Positions 21,765 through 33,054 are shown, counted from the stretch's first letter. The stretch: DNA of 64,000 nucleotides from Rhyacophila brunnea (GCA_022495005.1 JAGYXB010001067.1:1178001-1242000); one strand, 5' to 3'. Made by a program: numbers and translations. Notes: generated by a model not told the origin, from the letters alone.

Positions 21765-22494
21765 AAATCATCGAATCTAACCTTCAAAATTTGTGTTCAA
21801 AAAGTAATTAAATGTGCAAAATAAACAAAATAAAAACCGATTTGATATTGTCGCAATTGGAAGTTATTTACAATCTGAAGCATTATAACGTCAAGAACGA
21901 TATTTGTTAGCATTTCTCGCGGTCATTATCAAAAACATTATAAAGTTATTTAGCATTCAAATGGTTCTTTCGTTTGATAGATCTGACAAAACATCTCAAT
22001 AATTTATAACAATAATTAAAAGGTAGTGAAATACGATTTTGTAAAGGGAATATATCAATACCAAGCTTATAATGGTTGGAAAATATGTTTATTCGTTACT
22101 CGCGTGCTTTCGGGGAATAATATTGTACAAGAGGTGCAATTTTCGGAGCTTTTCTGCGATTGACGCTAGGACACTCTTAACAAATCGTAGGCAAATGCAC
22201 TTTGCACGCAATCGGCAAGCCGTGAGCTATGACAGCGCGTCGGCCATTACGAGATGTAAGTGGCCCATAAACTAATATCCACCCCCACCCTCTCCTCACT
22301 TCACTCCAATCACTTAACGTGCGACATTAAGATAAAAGCTGTCATCCATCAGAGGCACGCGACAATAGGTACCTACCGCATTTGAGACACGCTTGTCCTA
22401 AACGGCAGGGGTCGCGAACGTCTGGTAGTCCACAATCGCGTCACTTGTCGCGATGATAACTCTCTCGTTATATATTTTGTTACATATCTTCCTT
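21765..22494. other. Unassigned spacer
   Basis: No gene; the 67-codon ORF at 22072-22275 shows no motif. Confidence 0.45.
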
Positions 22495-22718
22495 GACCAT
22501 GTCCGATCTAATAAGATCATATGGGTCTCCACAGAGTGGAGGTTTGTATTAACAGATTTAGTTTTTACGAGAAATGGATGTCAGCCACTTGCTCAACCTA
22601 TTAAGTCCATACTCTGACTCGTACACAAATTGAAAAACAATATGTGAACTTGCCAGACCCAGGATTCAAATCTAGGAACCACGATGCTATAGGCCCAGGC
22701 TTACACCGCGCGGCCATC
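22495..22718 (-). mobile_element. SINE S1, copy c
   Basis: Minus-oriented: GACCATGTCCGATC at the left, conserved CTCCACAGAGTGGAGG hairpin, CACTTGCTCAACC, a decayed B box (complement of AGGATTCAAATCTAGG) and head CCGCGCGGCCATC at the right. Confidence 0.85.
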
Positions 22719-23413
22719 GTCATATAGTCCAAGCTAAAAATGAATTATTGCACCCTGTTTCTAAAGCTTATTCTAAACCACGAACATCTGCATAAGTTTA
22801 CACTGTTTAAGCCAGGATATTTAAAAAGCTTCTATTACAATTTACATTATTGGGTACGGTTAATAATTTGAATAAATAAGGGCGAAAGGCCGATTCGTCA
22901 ATATATGTCTTCATAGAGTTGTGTAATTCTTTGGTCACCGCCAGAAGAGATCAGATTTCGAACGAGGCAAATTGTCTATGGAAGTATCGATGATCTCCGA
23001 GGATGATGAACTTATTTACTCGATAGTCCGACCAAACAGAGAGAGAAAATATTATCTTCAACTATGCGGTATGTGGGATAGAGATCTTGAAAATGTATAC
23101 TAACATTTTCGACACTCGCGTCACCGCGCATAGAGCCAAGTCAGAGTTGTCGTATTACACGCCCGCTAGTTGTGAAATATACCAACGAATACGCGAAATA
23201 TTTTCAAAAATTTCAAAGGCAATGTACATTTTTGTACAATTTAGAATATACATGTAATATATTTATTATAATATACATTTTCAAAATCGCGTGCCATATC
23301 TTTCCATAAGCAGGTAGCGCGACCATCCGGGCATGCAATAAAAAAACGTTAACTTTGAAAGTTCATATCCCGGGTCAATTAACTGTTGGAATAGGACACA
23401 GCATAATTATTAA
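22719..23413. other. Unassigned spacer
   Basis: No gene or clear repeat. Confidence 0.45.
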
Positions 23414-23421
23414 GTTTTTTT

Positions 23422-23619
23422 GGTACAAGTCCGTACCTAATGGGGAAGCCTGCGGCAAATACATTTTGAAAATAGTCGATAATATACTAGATTATTTTTG
23501 TTAGGTTGGGTTAGTTTCGGTTATGTTAGGTTTTCATTCTTGAATTCATTAATTTTGCCAAAATCGGCTATGATTATTAGCGAGGTTCCCGTCTGGCTTC
23601 CCCATAGCCAACTTGTACC
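23422..23619. mobile_element. Small TIR element with TTAGG-like core
   Basis: Ends GGTACAAGT...TGGGGAAGCC and, on the complement, GGTACAAGTTGGCTATGGGG, an imperfect TIR of about 30 bp. Flanks GTTTTTTT (23414-23421) and GTTTTTTA (23620-23627) could be an 8-bp TSD with one mismatch, though the T-run weakens this. The core at 23499-23535 is TTAGGTTGGGTTAG, TTTCGG, TTATG, TTAGG, a degenerate array of the insect telomere unit. Confidence 0.55.
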
Positions 23620-23627
23620 GTTTTTTA

Positions 23628-24590
23628 TTGATTTTGGAGTAAAGCGATATGTAGACCTGCTGCTTTACCTACGCAAGATAATAATAAATAATAACTAATA
23701 CGAAAAACAGTTGACAAACCCTGACTACCTGCTTGTTAGGTAGGGGATTGCGACGGATGAAACAAGGAAAAACGTGTGAGTTATAAAATGATAAATCGCT
23801 TCTCTCTGCTAAATTTCTTTTTGTATTTCAGTATGCATGTATGTAACTAAAGCTCATAGGTAGATATGACTATACAATGTACTAAAATGTGTATGGTAAT
23901 TTCATCGCACAGGCTGTCCCAAATTTATTTAGTTACATTTACAAAATATGTCTAAACGGAAAGGCACATCAACGACGGTTACACACAGCCACGAATCGTA
24001 GGAAGCAGCAGTCTAGGTAAAAAATTTATGGGATGGTTCGGACATGGGCATATTTTCGAAAGGGGGTGAGGAGGTATTGCGCTTCCATCAATCAGCGGCG
24101 CAATCAAAATAACTGCGACTTTTTTGGGTGAGACCGCGTTATCCTGCCTTTGCTAATAGGATATCCACGAGGCGATTTACAAAATTTAACAGTCGCTGTT
24201 TCTTCGCGTTATGTTATTTAGGATTTTATATTCATTCAGATATGATCATGGTTATTTTACTACAAGCCAATATCAGTTTACCTTGTCGTCCCAGTCCCTT
24301 CCTGTCCGAAGCTTCCTCCACTACCTTAGCCGCAAGAATCCTGTATCTCACTCTACACAGTCCAACCACTGCAGTCTTCCTTTCGATCTATTTATTAAGA
24401 GGAAGCTCTTGGGTGGTTGTATGCCTTTTTCCATCCCTGAGGCATGGCCTGCCCGATGAAATAATCTCACTTACACATTTGAGACACAACGGTCACTATA
24501 AAATTTATTGTACTATGCTCAAGTATATTATATTTTTCAAAGTGTTTTCAAATTATCTATGCTTACTAAAATAATGTATTTATTCATTTT
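23628..24590. other. Spacer with an unrecognised 148-codon ORF
   Basis: 24128-24574 (plus) is open for 148 codons, long for this AT content. A second overlapping frame is also open (24211-24459). Neither shows a family motif, and codon use is not obviously constrained. It may be the complement of a decayed element. No function is proposed. Confidence 0.3.
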
Positions 24591-24750
24591 ATTTATATTA
24601 CAACAAATATTACCCTCACCAAGAGAAGAAAAATAAAATAACATGAACAATTTTATACAGTAAAATAAAATTTCACAAAATCACTGAAAATGTTTATGCT
24701 TTGGTGAGTGTATTGACTAAGTCTTGCACACCTCGCTATCACAAACAACT
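24591..24750 (-). mobile_element. LINE family L3, 3' fragment
   Basis: Matches 59745-60000: ACAAATATTACCCTCAC, AATAAAATAACA, CACTGAAAATGT and a decayed AGTGTATTGACTAAGTCTTGCAC. Minus-strand 3' UTR plus the last codons of ORF2. Confidence 0.7.
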
Positions 24751-25795
24751 TTTTTTTGCTGGAACAACATAATGAACATATTTTAGTAATCTGGCAATAA
24801 TTGATTGATTGCGCTTTTTGCAGTGGACTGTATAATTTTAAGGTGATGGTCGATTCCGGATCTAGGGGGGTTACACTGAATGCCAGACACTGGTGTTTGA
24901 TGTTGAGAATGCTGGCGCGCACTGGAACTGGTTCAGTGTTCACGCACTCGTGCACTGGTAAACGGACGATACACTTTTGGATGGATTATAATATACACGC
25001 AACGTTCACTCAAACCGTAACAGATTTAGTGCAACGAAGGTCGAACAGATACGTATGAATCACACGGTAGTCAACGACGGCTAAGCTATCAGAAGCCCGC
25101 AACGCGACCGCTTACTTGATGTCACTCGAGGAAACTGAATGTTATTTGCATCACGGTCTATCATGACCCGTGACTGGCGGTCACTTAGTCTTGTGACAAT
25201 AATACTGGAATTTGAGGGAGGTGGGAAGAAAGGAATGAATGCAACCACATTTTTATCAAATTTGCCGCCTGTGTTTTAATGCAAACTACCTCCATCGGAC
25301 CCAAAACAAAATCAAAACCTTAGAACACCATTTGTAGTCCGCAAGAATCAACCAGCACTTTGGGCCATTGCGTATAATAAATGTATTAATCTTGAGACCC
25401 CATTTTGTCGAACGTGCTGTAAATTTTGAGTTATTGATCCATTATTCTTACACATTACATTCATCGGTACACGACTTTAAAAGCCCGTTTCAGACTTTAC
25501 ACCCCACAAGCAATCGAGAAGTCGCGGGTTGAGATTTTTTACTTCGATAGCAATTGTGAAGCCGTGGGGGTGAGATTCACCCCCCACATGCACGAGCCAA
25601 GTCACGGTCACCTGGGACTTATTGTCGAAGACTTTTCCCAAAACGTATTATGTTCTTCACGTCGTAAAGTTGTGACCTTATATGGTTGACCTAAACTCAT
25701 AAAACGAGCTTCATCTCCGAACATGACACATTAACGATAGAATACTTACATATGCACTTTGATTAGATAGTTAAACCATGCCTGCATTTAATTTC
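24751..25795. other. Unassigned spacer
   Basis: No gene. GCCCGTTTCAGACT at ~25482 resembles the Harbinger-like TIR at 13 kb, but no partner end is seen. Confidence 0.4.
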
Positions 25796-25917
25796 ACCGG
25801 CCTTTAACGTCATGGGTCCCAGGTTCGAAACCTGGGTCTGGCATATATACATATTGTTTTTTTATTAATTTGTGTTCGAGTCAGAGTATGGACTTAAAAG
25901 GTTCAGCAAGTGGCCAT
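25796..25917 (+). mobile_element. SINE S1, copy d (3'-truncated)
   Basis: The B-box region GGTCCCAGGTTCGAAACCTGGG is followed by TCTGGCATATATACATATTG and GAGTCAGAGTATGGAC, ending at CAGCAAGTGGCC just before repeat R3. The 3' hairpin section is missing, consistent with truncation by R3 or by recombination. Confidence 0.8.
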
Positions 25918-26260
25918 ATTTTTACAACGTTTTTATTAGCTCGTATTCTTGTTTGTCCAGTACAAATCTTGCAATCGATTTTTAACTAACTTCCTGACTA
26001 GCTAGACATTTGAAACTTTTAGAATATATCAGAACACGATGCCAATGTATTCTTTTAATACTTTTAGCCATCTTTAAGCAGAATTGAATTCATTATCAGA
26101 TAATTCTGTTTTGTATGGAAAGTTATTTCAGAAAAATCCGTAAATAGTAAAAACTATTATTGGTTGCTAAGGGGGTGGTCCTAGCAACTAAAGTATTAAT
26201 ATATACGTGCGTTACTATGGAAATCAAAATGAAATGTCAAAATGACATTTCAATAGATAT

Positions 26261-26698
26261 TTTTTTTTAACAAAAATTAAAAATATAATAATGAAAAGTT
26301 ATTGCAACCAGCAAAGTTTCCATGTATACATTATAATATAGTTAAGCCTAACAAGATAGAGAGTAAGAATAACATAAATATAAAGAAATTACATAAGAAA
26401 ATTACATGAGAAAAATGAGGAAGAATAATAAATAATTAAATTATATAAGTACAAAAAAAGTAATATAAATATATATACATATACATAAGTATATATATAT
26501 ATTTATACAAAATTTTGGAGATAGCGCGTTTAAATGAAACAGGTGGATTATTAAAAGGATCAACGGTGGAGAAATACATATTATAATTTAAACAAGAGCG
26601 CCGAATAAAAGAGTTTTGTGCATAATTAGAACCGCTACGACTGATATGGTACAAAGTTTGGTTTCGCGTAAATCTTGATGGACAATGGAAACCCACCC
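26261..26698 (-). pseudogene. LINE ORF2 C-terminus inserted in R3
   Basis: Minus-strand frame 26436-26696 encodes RNQTLYHISRSGSNYAQNSF, IRRSCLNYN and FNNPPVSFKRAISKILYK. The layout (R...H..R...G.NSF, then N.PP..FK.A....L) is that of CR1/Jockey/L2-type ORF2 C-termini. The 3' UTR is AT-rich and ends in an A-run (T9 at 26261-26269). The precise gap in R3 relative to its two intact copies shows this is a 5'-truncated retrotransposition into R3. No clean TSD could be read. Confidence 0.75.
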
Positions 26699-26731
26699 AA
26701 ATTTGTTTGTTTGTTTGTTTGTTTGTTTGTT
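26699..26731. repeat. (TTTG)n microsatellite
   Basis: Seven consecutive GTTT units in R3 copy 1. The copy at 37.5 kb has four and the copy at 42 kb essentially one, so the repeat has changed length since the copies separated. Confidence 0.9.
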
Positions 26732-26855
26732 TTTTATTTACTTCATCTTCATATCAAGTACAAGTTTGAGCATATTGAACATAATAATTCAACAGAAAAT
26801 TTAAAAACGTTGTACTTATATAAAAAGTTCTTTTTATCTTGTAATTATATTCATA

Positions 26856-27543
26856 TTTATTTGTTTGCATGTGGATATAGGTACTCATTATCTTAGTAAC
26901 GCGAAACTCTGACACTGCGAGCGCCGATGAGTGAGAACCCCCGTAATAGAGTCCGTTAAGTTTAGTGCATCACCGCCACAAACGACTATTGTAATGCCGG
27001 CATCGCAGCCCGAAATAGTGAAATAGCAATCGACGGTCAAATCGAGCAAATGAGTTTCGTAAATCATCCCTCCCAGACTAATATATAACAGCCAGTCCCC
27101 GTCTGGCAAATCAGCGCTTCACAAATACGTTGCCAATTTTCACGGACTAGATTCACCGGTACAATGACTCTCAAACTATTGTTTGTAATGGATTCGGTTT
27201 GTAGTTACTTTGCGGCATTTCCGTTCAATTTATTTAGACAATTAACATTCTTTAAATAATTATATGAGTGAATTCATTAAAATAAAATCATAAGAGAACA
27301 AGTCAAAAAATTTTATGTTTTGAAATCGTGTTATGGAGTAATTGCAAAATTGCAATTTGAAGTTTGACATGCCCTCAAAAATCAGGAATAATGGTTATTT
27401 ATTTGTGTTTTATGTGCATGTTCTATATATCGAATAAACTTGATTTTTTTTAGCATACATATTATTTACAGACACATAATCCGTTGTTGACTCTAAATAC
27501 TTAAATTATCGACTTACCAACTTTTAGCAGCAACCCCTCGAAC
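26856..27543. other. Unassigned spacer
   Basis: No gene recognised. Confidence 0.45.
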
Positions 27544-27623
27544 TGAAAATATCGGTAGCTCAGTGATTTAACCCATCGCCCAACAATTAAAAGACATATT
27601 ATGTTCGAATCCCACTTGTTTTC
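27544..27623 (+). repeat. tRNA-like relic
   Basis: A-box-like GGTAGCTCAGTGATTTAACC and B-box-like TGTTCGAATCCC are separated by about 34 bp. GAAAATA and TGTTTTC could pair as an acceptor stem, but the T stem has several mismatches. A pseudo-tRNA or decayed SINE head is more likely than a functional tRNA. Confidence 0.5.
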
Positions 27624-28007
27624 AATACTAAACTTATGTACCTACCTATGCTTTCTGAAGTTTCCGTATTTCTCTTCTTGCCATTTGAGCCCCATAATCG
27701 TACAATATAATATAATAATTTAAGAGGATTGTCCATCAATCGTAAACGAGGTCGACCATCTTTAGATTTGCGGTCAAAATAAAGCCTTTAAACTCAGAAT
27801 ATCTTTACGATGCCGTCCTCTACGTAAAGTGGGTAAATCGTAATACATAAGAGTGTTCTAATACCTGAGACAGGCGTGTCCAACAAATCAATCGAGGGAT
27901 TCGTCGAATTTGGAGCCGTGAAAATGTAAACAGCATTTAGGTACTAATTCTTTTTTTTATTTCCTTAGCCAGGTAATTTGAGCGTCGTTTTAAAGTAATT
28001 AGTTTCC
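27624..28007. other. Unassigned spacer
   Basis: No gene or clear repeat. Confidence 0.45.
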
Positions 28008-28197
28008 GACCATGTCCGATCCGAATAAGATCATATGGGCCTCCACAGAGTGGAAGTTTATATTTTAAATATATTTATTATACTTACTTATTATATTATA
28101 AACAGATTTTGTTTTTACGAGAAATGGATGTCAGCCAATTGGTCAACCTATTAGGTCCATACCATGACTCAAACACAAATTGAAAAACAATATGTAT
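28008..28197 (-). mobile_element. SINE S1, copy e (head missing)
   Basis: GACCATGTCCGATCC, CTCCACAGAGTGGAAG, GAGAAATGGATGTCAGCC and ATTGAAAAACAATATG are all present. The tRNA-like head is absent, so it is 5'-truncated. An extra ~45 bp AT-rich segment (TTTAAATATATTTATTATAC) lies at about 28055-28100. Confidence 0.85.
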
Positions 28198-28634
28198 AGA
28201 TTAATTGACCATGAGAAAACCCGTGTGACTTCGTCGTATCACTCGATTCGTATTGCATTGATCACCACCTGTCACAAGATTGAGAGAAAGAGATGTGAAT
28301 CCCCGCGCTTTAAGCTGAGGCTTAGTTTCTATTACCGAGGGCGTCGCGCAGTAAACTCTTTTCGCAATATAAGAATAGTTTGAAGATTCGTACTACGAAT
28401 ACCTACTACTACTACTACTAAATAAGACCAAAATTTTGAGACAAATGGGAAATTGAGTATTTCTGATGTAGAAGGATAACAGTTAGCTGTTCAATAAATA
28501 AATAAATAATGCCAGTCTTCTCAACCAAATATAACACGTTTGTTCAAGTTAAATAATGATTATGAGAGAGTGTGTTCTTGAGAGAATTGACAATACTGAA
28601 TAGTAGAAAGTCTACTAACTTGATGTTGAATATG
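28198..28634. other. Spacer with short microsatellites
   Basis: (CTA)n at about 28401-28421 and (AAAT)n at 28494-28508. No gene. Confidence 0.5.
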
Positions 28635-28642
28635 CCCGAGAC

Positions 28643-29368
28643 CACAGAACAGATAATACATAGAATACCGATAGGCTATAATTATTCAATACGCCGCACG
28701 TTGATGCAGGGTTTTTGAATGTGTGAGTGACCTACGAAAATGAATCACGCATTAATACGTCGGTCCCTATTTAAAAAGTCGGATCAGAAATTTTGTCATT
28801 TTCGGATTATTACGTAAACACAGTTACACTTTAAACATTTATACCACAATCACAGTTTTTTTTGTTTGTTTGAAAAATTTCGAGATACTCAAGTTAAAAA
28901 TGACGGATCTACCGAGAGTGTCCGAATATTAATGTCGGTTCTTACCAACCGAGATTGTTGGCTGGGCGTGGGTGAGCAAGAAGCGTCGGATCTGACAGTT
29001 GCTGCTATGTTCACCGGACAGACGGATGTTTTTATAAACGTTTAGAAAAGTTTCTATAACCCGTATTTTTATTCATTATGGCAAACAATAGGTCACAAAG
29101 GATATTTGATGAAACATCTTTGATTGCTCGTACTGAAAAATAGCATTTTGCAGATCCGACTTTTTTAATAGGGATCGACGAATATCCACGTGCAATAGTG
29201 TGTGTAATACATTAAATGAGCGTAAATGCATAAACCGAGAGCAGTTTTCAGTATTCGACGTACAACGTATTCTTGACGTTTAACCCGGATTCTTCCTTAC
29301 TCGATCCAGTTACCTGCTATCGCCTTACCCGTTAGGTATTTCAGTTCCCATTATTTTTGAGTTCCCTG
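28643..29368. mobile_element. hAT-type MITE family HM1, copy 1, carrying a nested MITE
   Basis: Starts CACAGAACAGATAATA and ends GAGTTCCCTG. Flanked by CCCGAGAC at 28635-28642 and 29369-29376, a perfect 8-bp TSD. Without the nested element (28758-29180) its length is about 300 bp, like the uninterrupted copy at 34527. Terminal CAcaGAAC/CAGGGAAC plus an 8-bp TSD indicates the hAT superfamily. Non-coding. Confidence 0.88.
28758..29180. mobile_element. MITE nested inside HM1 copy 1
   Basis: Ends CGTCGGTCCCTATTTAAAAA and, on the complement, CGTCGATCCCTATTAAAAAA, both continuing GTCGGATC: a TIR of about 30 bp. The bordering AATA on each side (28754-28757, 29181-29184) may be the TSD. It is absent from the other HM1 copies at the same place. 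Superfamily unresolved. Confidence 0.75.
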
Positions 29369-29376
29369 CCCGAGAC

Positions 29377-29751
29377 CTACGAGAACGAAACATGAGTCGT
29401 TCGATGAAAATACAAAATGTTATTGAAATGAATCAACTTTTCCAATTCGTTCGTTTATCATTTAGGAAACAGGTGTCTGACTTTCAAACGATCGAGTTCA
29501 TTGATTCTTCACTAATTATCTATTTTAATATTTTTTAAGTACTTATGCTCATTGGTTTAGCGTAAATATCTCATTTTATCTAAAATACCAGAGATATATC
29601 ATTAAGAATGATTTTCTTATCATACCTGTCAGAATGTCCCATAATTACTGGGTACTTTCAGCTTGGGTTCATCGACTTACAGAAGTTTGTTTTACACATT
29701 GGGATAACAAACTGACCGAAATCTTCTGTACCGTTTAACTGTCGTAACCCG
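29377..29751. other. Unassigned spacer
   Basis: No gene or repeat recognised. Confidence 0.45.
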
Positions 29752-29867
29752 ACTGTAGACGATGATACTAACTATTGATTATTTTCGAATGCAATAATTA
29801 TTGTGTAACACTGTAGACGATGATACTAACTATTGATTATTTTCGAATGCAATAATTATTGTGTAAC
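29752..29867. repeat. 58-bp perfect tandem duplication
   Basis: Two adjacent units beginning ACTGTAGACGATGATACTAA, 58 bp apart and apparently identical. Confidence 0.92.
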
Positions 29868-30551
29868 CTGTTCGCAGTAAATGGAAAATTTCGATTACAT
29901 ATTTCGTTCAAATCAATTAGCAACGTATTACCATATATTTAAAGTAAAACAATCGTCATTTTCTACAAATAGTTTACCATATTACACACGATGTATGAGC
30001 AATAATAACTAGCACTGCGATCAAAATTTACAGTTTCGCGTCAAGGCCTGACTATAGTAAGCTTTGACCGAAATCATTTTAAATAAAAAGGATCAGTTTT
30101 AGTTTTTAGAAAATAATATTTTTTAATATCGACTTACTTAAGTACCTACATTAAATAAAAAATACAGTACAACTATGAAGTATCTAAGTATTCGAATATA
30201 TTTCCAGTAGGTACCTATATGTTAATGATTTAAATAAAAATAACATAATAAGTATGCATTTAATAGATGTCTTGAACCAAGACCGGACCGTTTACAACAA
30301 ATTGTTTCCAGATTCAGTGGTATGTTCTGATAGAATATGCTATTATTTTACAAAACAAGGATTATTATATTTACCAGAATTAACGTTAAATAATACAAAT
30401 TGGTTTGTCTCATAATTTTGAATAATACGTGAATCACAGTCATTCGAATTCAATTTCAGGAGTGGATTTTTCTTTTTATCTATTCTTAAACTTAAAAAAA
30501 AATAGCAGCCACGATGACACAGTTCTTAGGACTCAACGGACTGGACGAATG
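29868..30551. other. Unassigned AT-rich spacer
   Basis: No gene or repeat recognised. Confidence 0.45.
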
Positions 30552-30559
30552 ATTAATAA

Positions 30560-31132
30560 CACATAACAGATTAATAAATAGAATTCAGATTGGCTATATA
30601 ATTATATACCCTCAATACACTAAATTTTAAGCAGGGTTTTGAATGTGTGAGTGTACTAAAAAATGAAACACACATTATAGACGTGCAATAACGTGTGTTG
30701 CAACCTTCAAATACGCCAATATTTAATGAGCGTCAGTGCATAAACTGAGACCAGTTGTCAGAACGAAGGACAAGCTTAGAGTGACGTATTCTTTACACGT
30801 GTTTAAGTGTATCCCACATTCTTCCACACTAGAGATCGGTTACCTCTTACTCCACCAATTTTTTTTCTGACCATGTCCGATCCTAATAAGATCATATGGC
30901 CCCCCACAGAGTAAAGGTTTATTTTAACAGATTATGTTTTTACGAGAAATGGATGTCAGCCACTTGCTCAACCTATTAGGTCCATACTTCTGATTCATAC
31001 ACAAATTGAAAAACAATATGTGTACTTACCAGACCCAGGATTCACACCTGGGACTCACGACGATATAGGCCGACGCTTAAGCCACGCGGCCATTAGGAAT
31101 GTATTTCAGTTCCGAATAATTCGTGTTCCCTG
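30560..31132. mobile_element. hAT-type MITE HM1, copy 2, carrying a SINE
   Basis: Starts CACATAACAGATTAATA and ends GTGTTCCCTG. Flanks ATTAATAA (30552-30559) and GTTAATAA (31133-31140) are an 8-bp TSD with one mismatch. It is more diverged than copies 1 and 3, so older. An S1 SINE (30862-31095) splits it between CTCTTACTCCACCAAT and TAGGAATGTATTTCAG. Confidence 0.85.
30862..31095 (-). mobile_element. SINE S1, copy f, inside HM1 copy 2
   Basis: Complete S1: A-tail side TTTTTTCTGACCATGTCCG at left, CCCCACAGAGTAAAGG hairpin region, CACTTGCTCAACC, B box (complement of AGGATTCACACCTGGG, decayed) and head CCACGCGGCCATT at right. Confidence 0.88.
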
Positions 31133-31140
31133 GTTAATAA

Positions 31141-32183
31141 CCATTCGTCGTCAAAAAAACTATTAATATCCATAACATCCACTCCGTGGTAGCTAATATA
31201 AGACGCTTAGAAGCGAACATGGTAATTTGTTTTATTTAAATAATGCACTTATGATAACACTGAATTGTTTAAAAACTACAGGAAATAATATAAAACTTGG
31301 CTTGTCGTAATTATTATGAATGGGCTTTCATGCATACAACAAATAAAAATATATTTACAAATCCCCAGTGGCCAATGGTTTGGTACGCCTACGAAAACTG
31401 TATTCATTTTTTGAGAATCATAAAAAATATGAATCAAATTAAATGCTTATCGTCTGGCTAAAGCAGAATCCAATTTAGTTGCTTTTTTTTCTCTCGGCGA
31501 AGTATGTAAGTAGGCGGTCTTAGATTTTATATCAGAGCTTTTCTTGTCATCTTGTTGAGGGGGCTTAACCACGTAAATACGCCGCTATATGGGGGTTTAT
31601 AATTTTTATTCCGTTATTTATAAATATAATATAGGTTGAATATATGTGTAGATAAATACCACGTGGATGAATAAATATACAAGCATATTATACAAAGGAA
31701 AAAATATATTTTCAGACACAAATAACAAAGATTACGAGACGTTCTTGACATTTGGAAATATTTTAAGGACAATTTTGAGGGAATATTGTATGGAGACTGG
31801 TAAAATACGTTTTGAAGACACCGATTTAAATTTTAAAGTATAAAAATTTGATCATAATAAAAAAAAAAAATTTCTTTTCTGGTGCTACAACTAGGGCTTG
31901 ACATTTGCCGCCTCAGGCAGAGTGTGACAAGTGGCTGACAGTCAATGTCCTGGTGTCTGAAATATTAATTAGGTGGACATTTGTATTTATTGCTGCCATA
32001 TTAGCATATTTATGATCCTAATTTGATTTTTGTTAATCGGCAAATAAAAAAATATAATGAATAAATATTTTACCTACAATATAAATAATTATAACTATTG
32101 GGTTCGAAAGAGTAGCAGGCGATATTATACAGATAATTCTGTCTCACTCTGCAGCGTTGCTACAATGGCGATCTACACGCTGC
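31141..32183. other. Unassigned spacer
   Basis: No gene. A-run at about 31857-31870. Confidence 0.45.
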
Positions 32184-32323
32184 TTTTATAACATGTAGAA
32201 AGCTTTGGAAGTTCCCCGATCTTGTATCACCATCATCGATCGATGTTGTAGTATTTTATAACATGTAGAAAGCTTTGGAAGTTCCCCGATCTTGTATCAC
32301 CATCATCGATCGATGTTGTAGTA
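32184..32323. repeat. 70-bp perfect tandem duplication
   Basis: Units starting TTTTATAACATGTAGAAAGC are 70 bp apart. Each contains ATCATCGATCGATG. The first unit abuts the CTCTGCAGCG...CACGCTGC palindrome noted also at 10.25 kb. Confidence 0.92.
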
Positions 32324-33054
32324 TTAATGGTAAGGTGGTGACAGGTGATATTCTCGGTGCTTGGATCGTCTTGGCGACCCTAGTAGTCCAGTGCATAAGT
32401 CCAGTGCGCCGACCTTTCTTCCTGTTGCCCAGAGTTAATAAATTAAGTAAGTATTTATGATTTTTGCAAAGCCTGGATGTTTGTGAATGTTTCTCTTATA
32501 TTACTAAATACATTACGTTTTCACTTCACTACAGTCATTGAGACCCATGGCCACTTGTAGTGTTAAATGTAGTGTCTTATGTAAAGATTTATATTATAAT
32601 TAGAATTTTTTACCTGAAATTCAGTGAATTTTAAATTCCAATTGAGCACTTTCAGGAAAGTGCAATTAAATATTTCTCAAGCGTTTCATTTTAATGGACT
32701 TTCACAATTCTATTATGATTATACTCAAAACGTGAACTGATTCTAAAATAGAAAGAAAAAATCTATACAGTCGTATTTTCGGGAAAGATTGGGCATACTA
32801 AAGCTAAGCCCGCATGAACGATTACTAATTAAAGGGCAGATCAACAATCGGGTAGTTACGATTGTTACGATAGTAGTGTTGTATGGAGAAGCGCGCACGA
32901 ACGATCGCAAAACCGGATAATTAAATATGTGTTCTGTCACAGATTTCCTAGTGATCGCATCAGATCGAGAGCATTGTCATTGTGGCGCGTTGTTTCGCTC
33001 CATTTTGCGAGAAAAAAACAATTTCCATATCTGATTGACCGACAAAACAAACCC
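32324..33054. other. Unassigned spacer
   Basis: No gene; the overlapping ORFs from 32929 onward belong to the high-GC foldback, not to a protein gene. Confidence 0.45.

Larger units (their letters stand above)
25923..26855 (+). repeat. Repeat R3, copy 1, interrupted by a LINE 3' end
   Basis: Left part 25923-26258: TACAACGTTTTTATTAGCTC, CGATTTTTAACTAACTTCC, TTTTAGCCATCTTTAAGCAG, ACTATGGAAATCAAAATG and the palindrome AAATGTCAAAATGACATTT. The right part resumes at 26699 with ATTTGTTTG repeats and ends AAAAACGTTGTA, then CTTGTAATTAT. In the other two copies the two parts are contiguous. TACAACGTTTTTA occurs inverted near both ends. No coding capacity; class unresolved (MITE or other). Confidence 0.85.

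Noticed and set aside
24128..24574. 148-codon ORF, the longest outside the LINEs
   Set aside because: No domain, no homologous pattern I can recall, and a second overlapping frame is also open. It could be chance or the complement of a decayed element, so it is described but not called a gene.
25482..25496. Second Harbinger-like MITE (GCCCGTTTCAGACT)
   Set aside because: Only one 13-14 bp match, and no opposite end.
27544..27623. Functional tRNA gene
   Set aside because: A and B boxes and a possible acceptor stem are present, but the T stem is mismatched and no terminator T-run follows.
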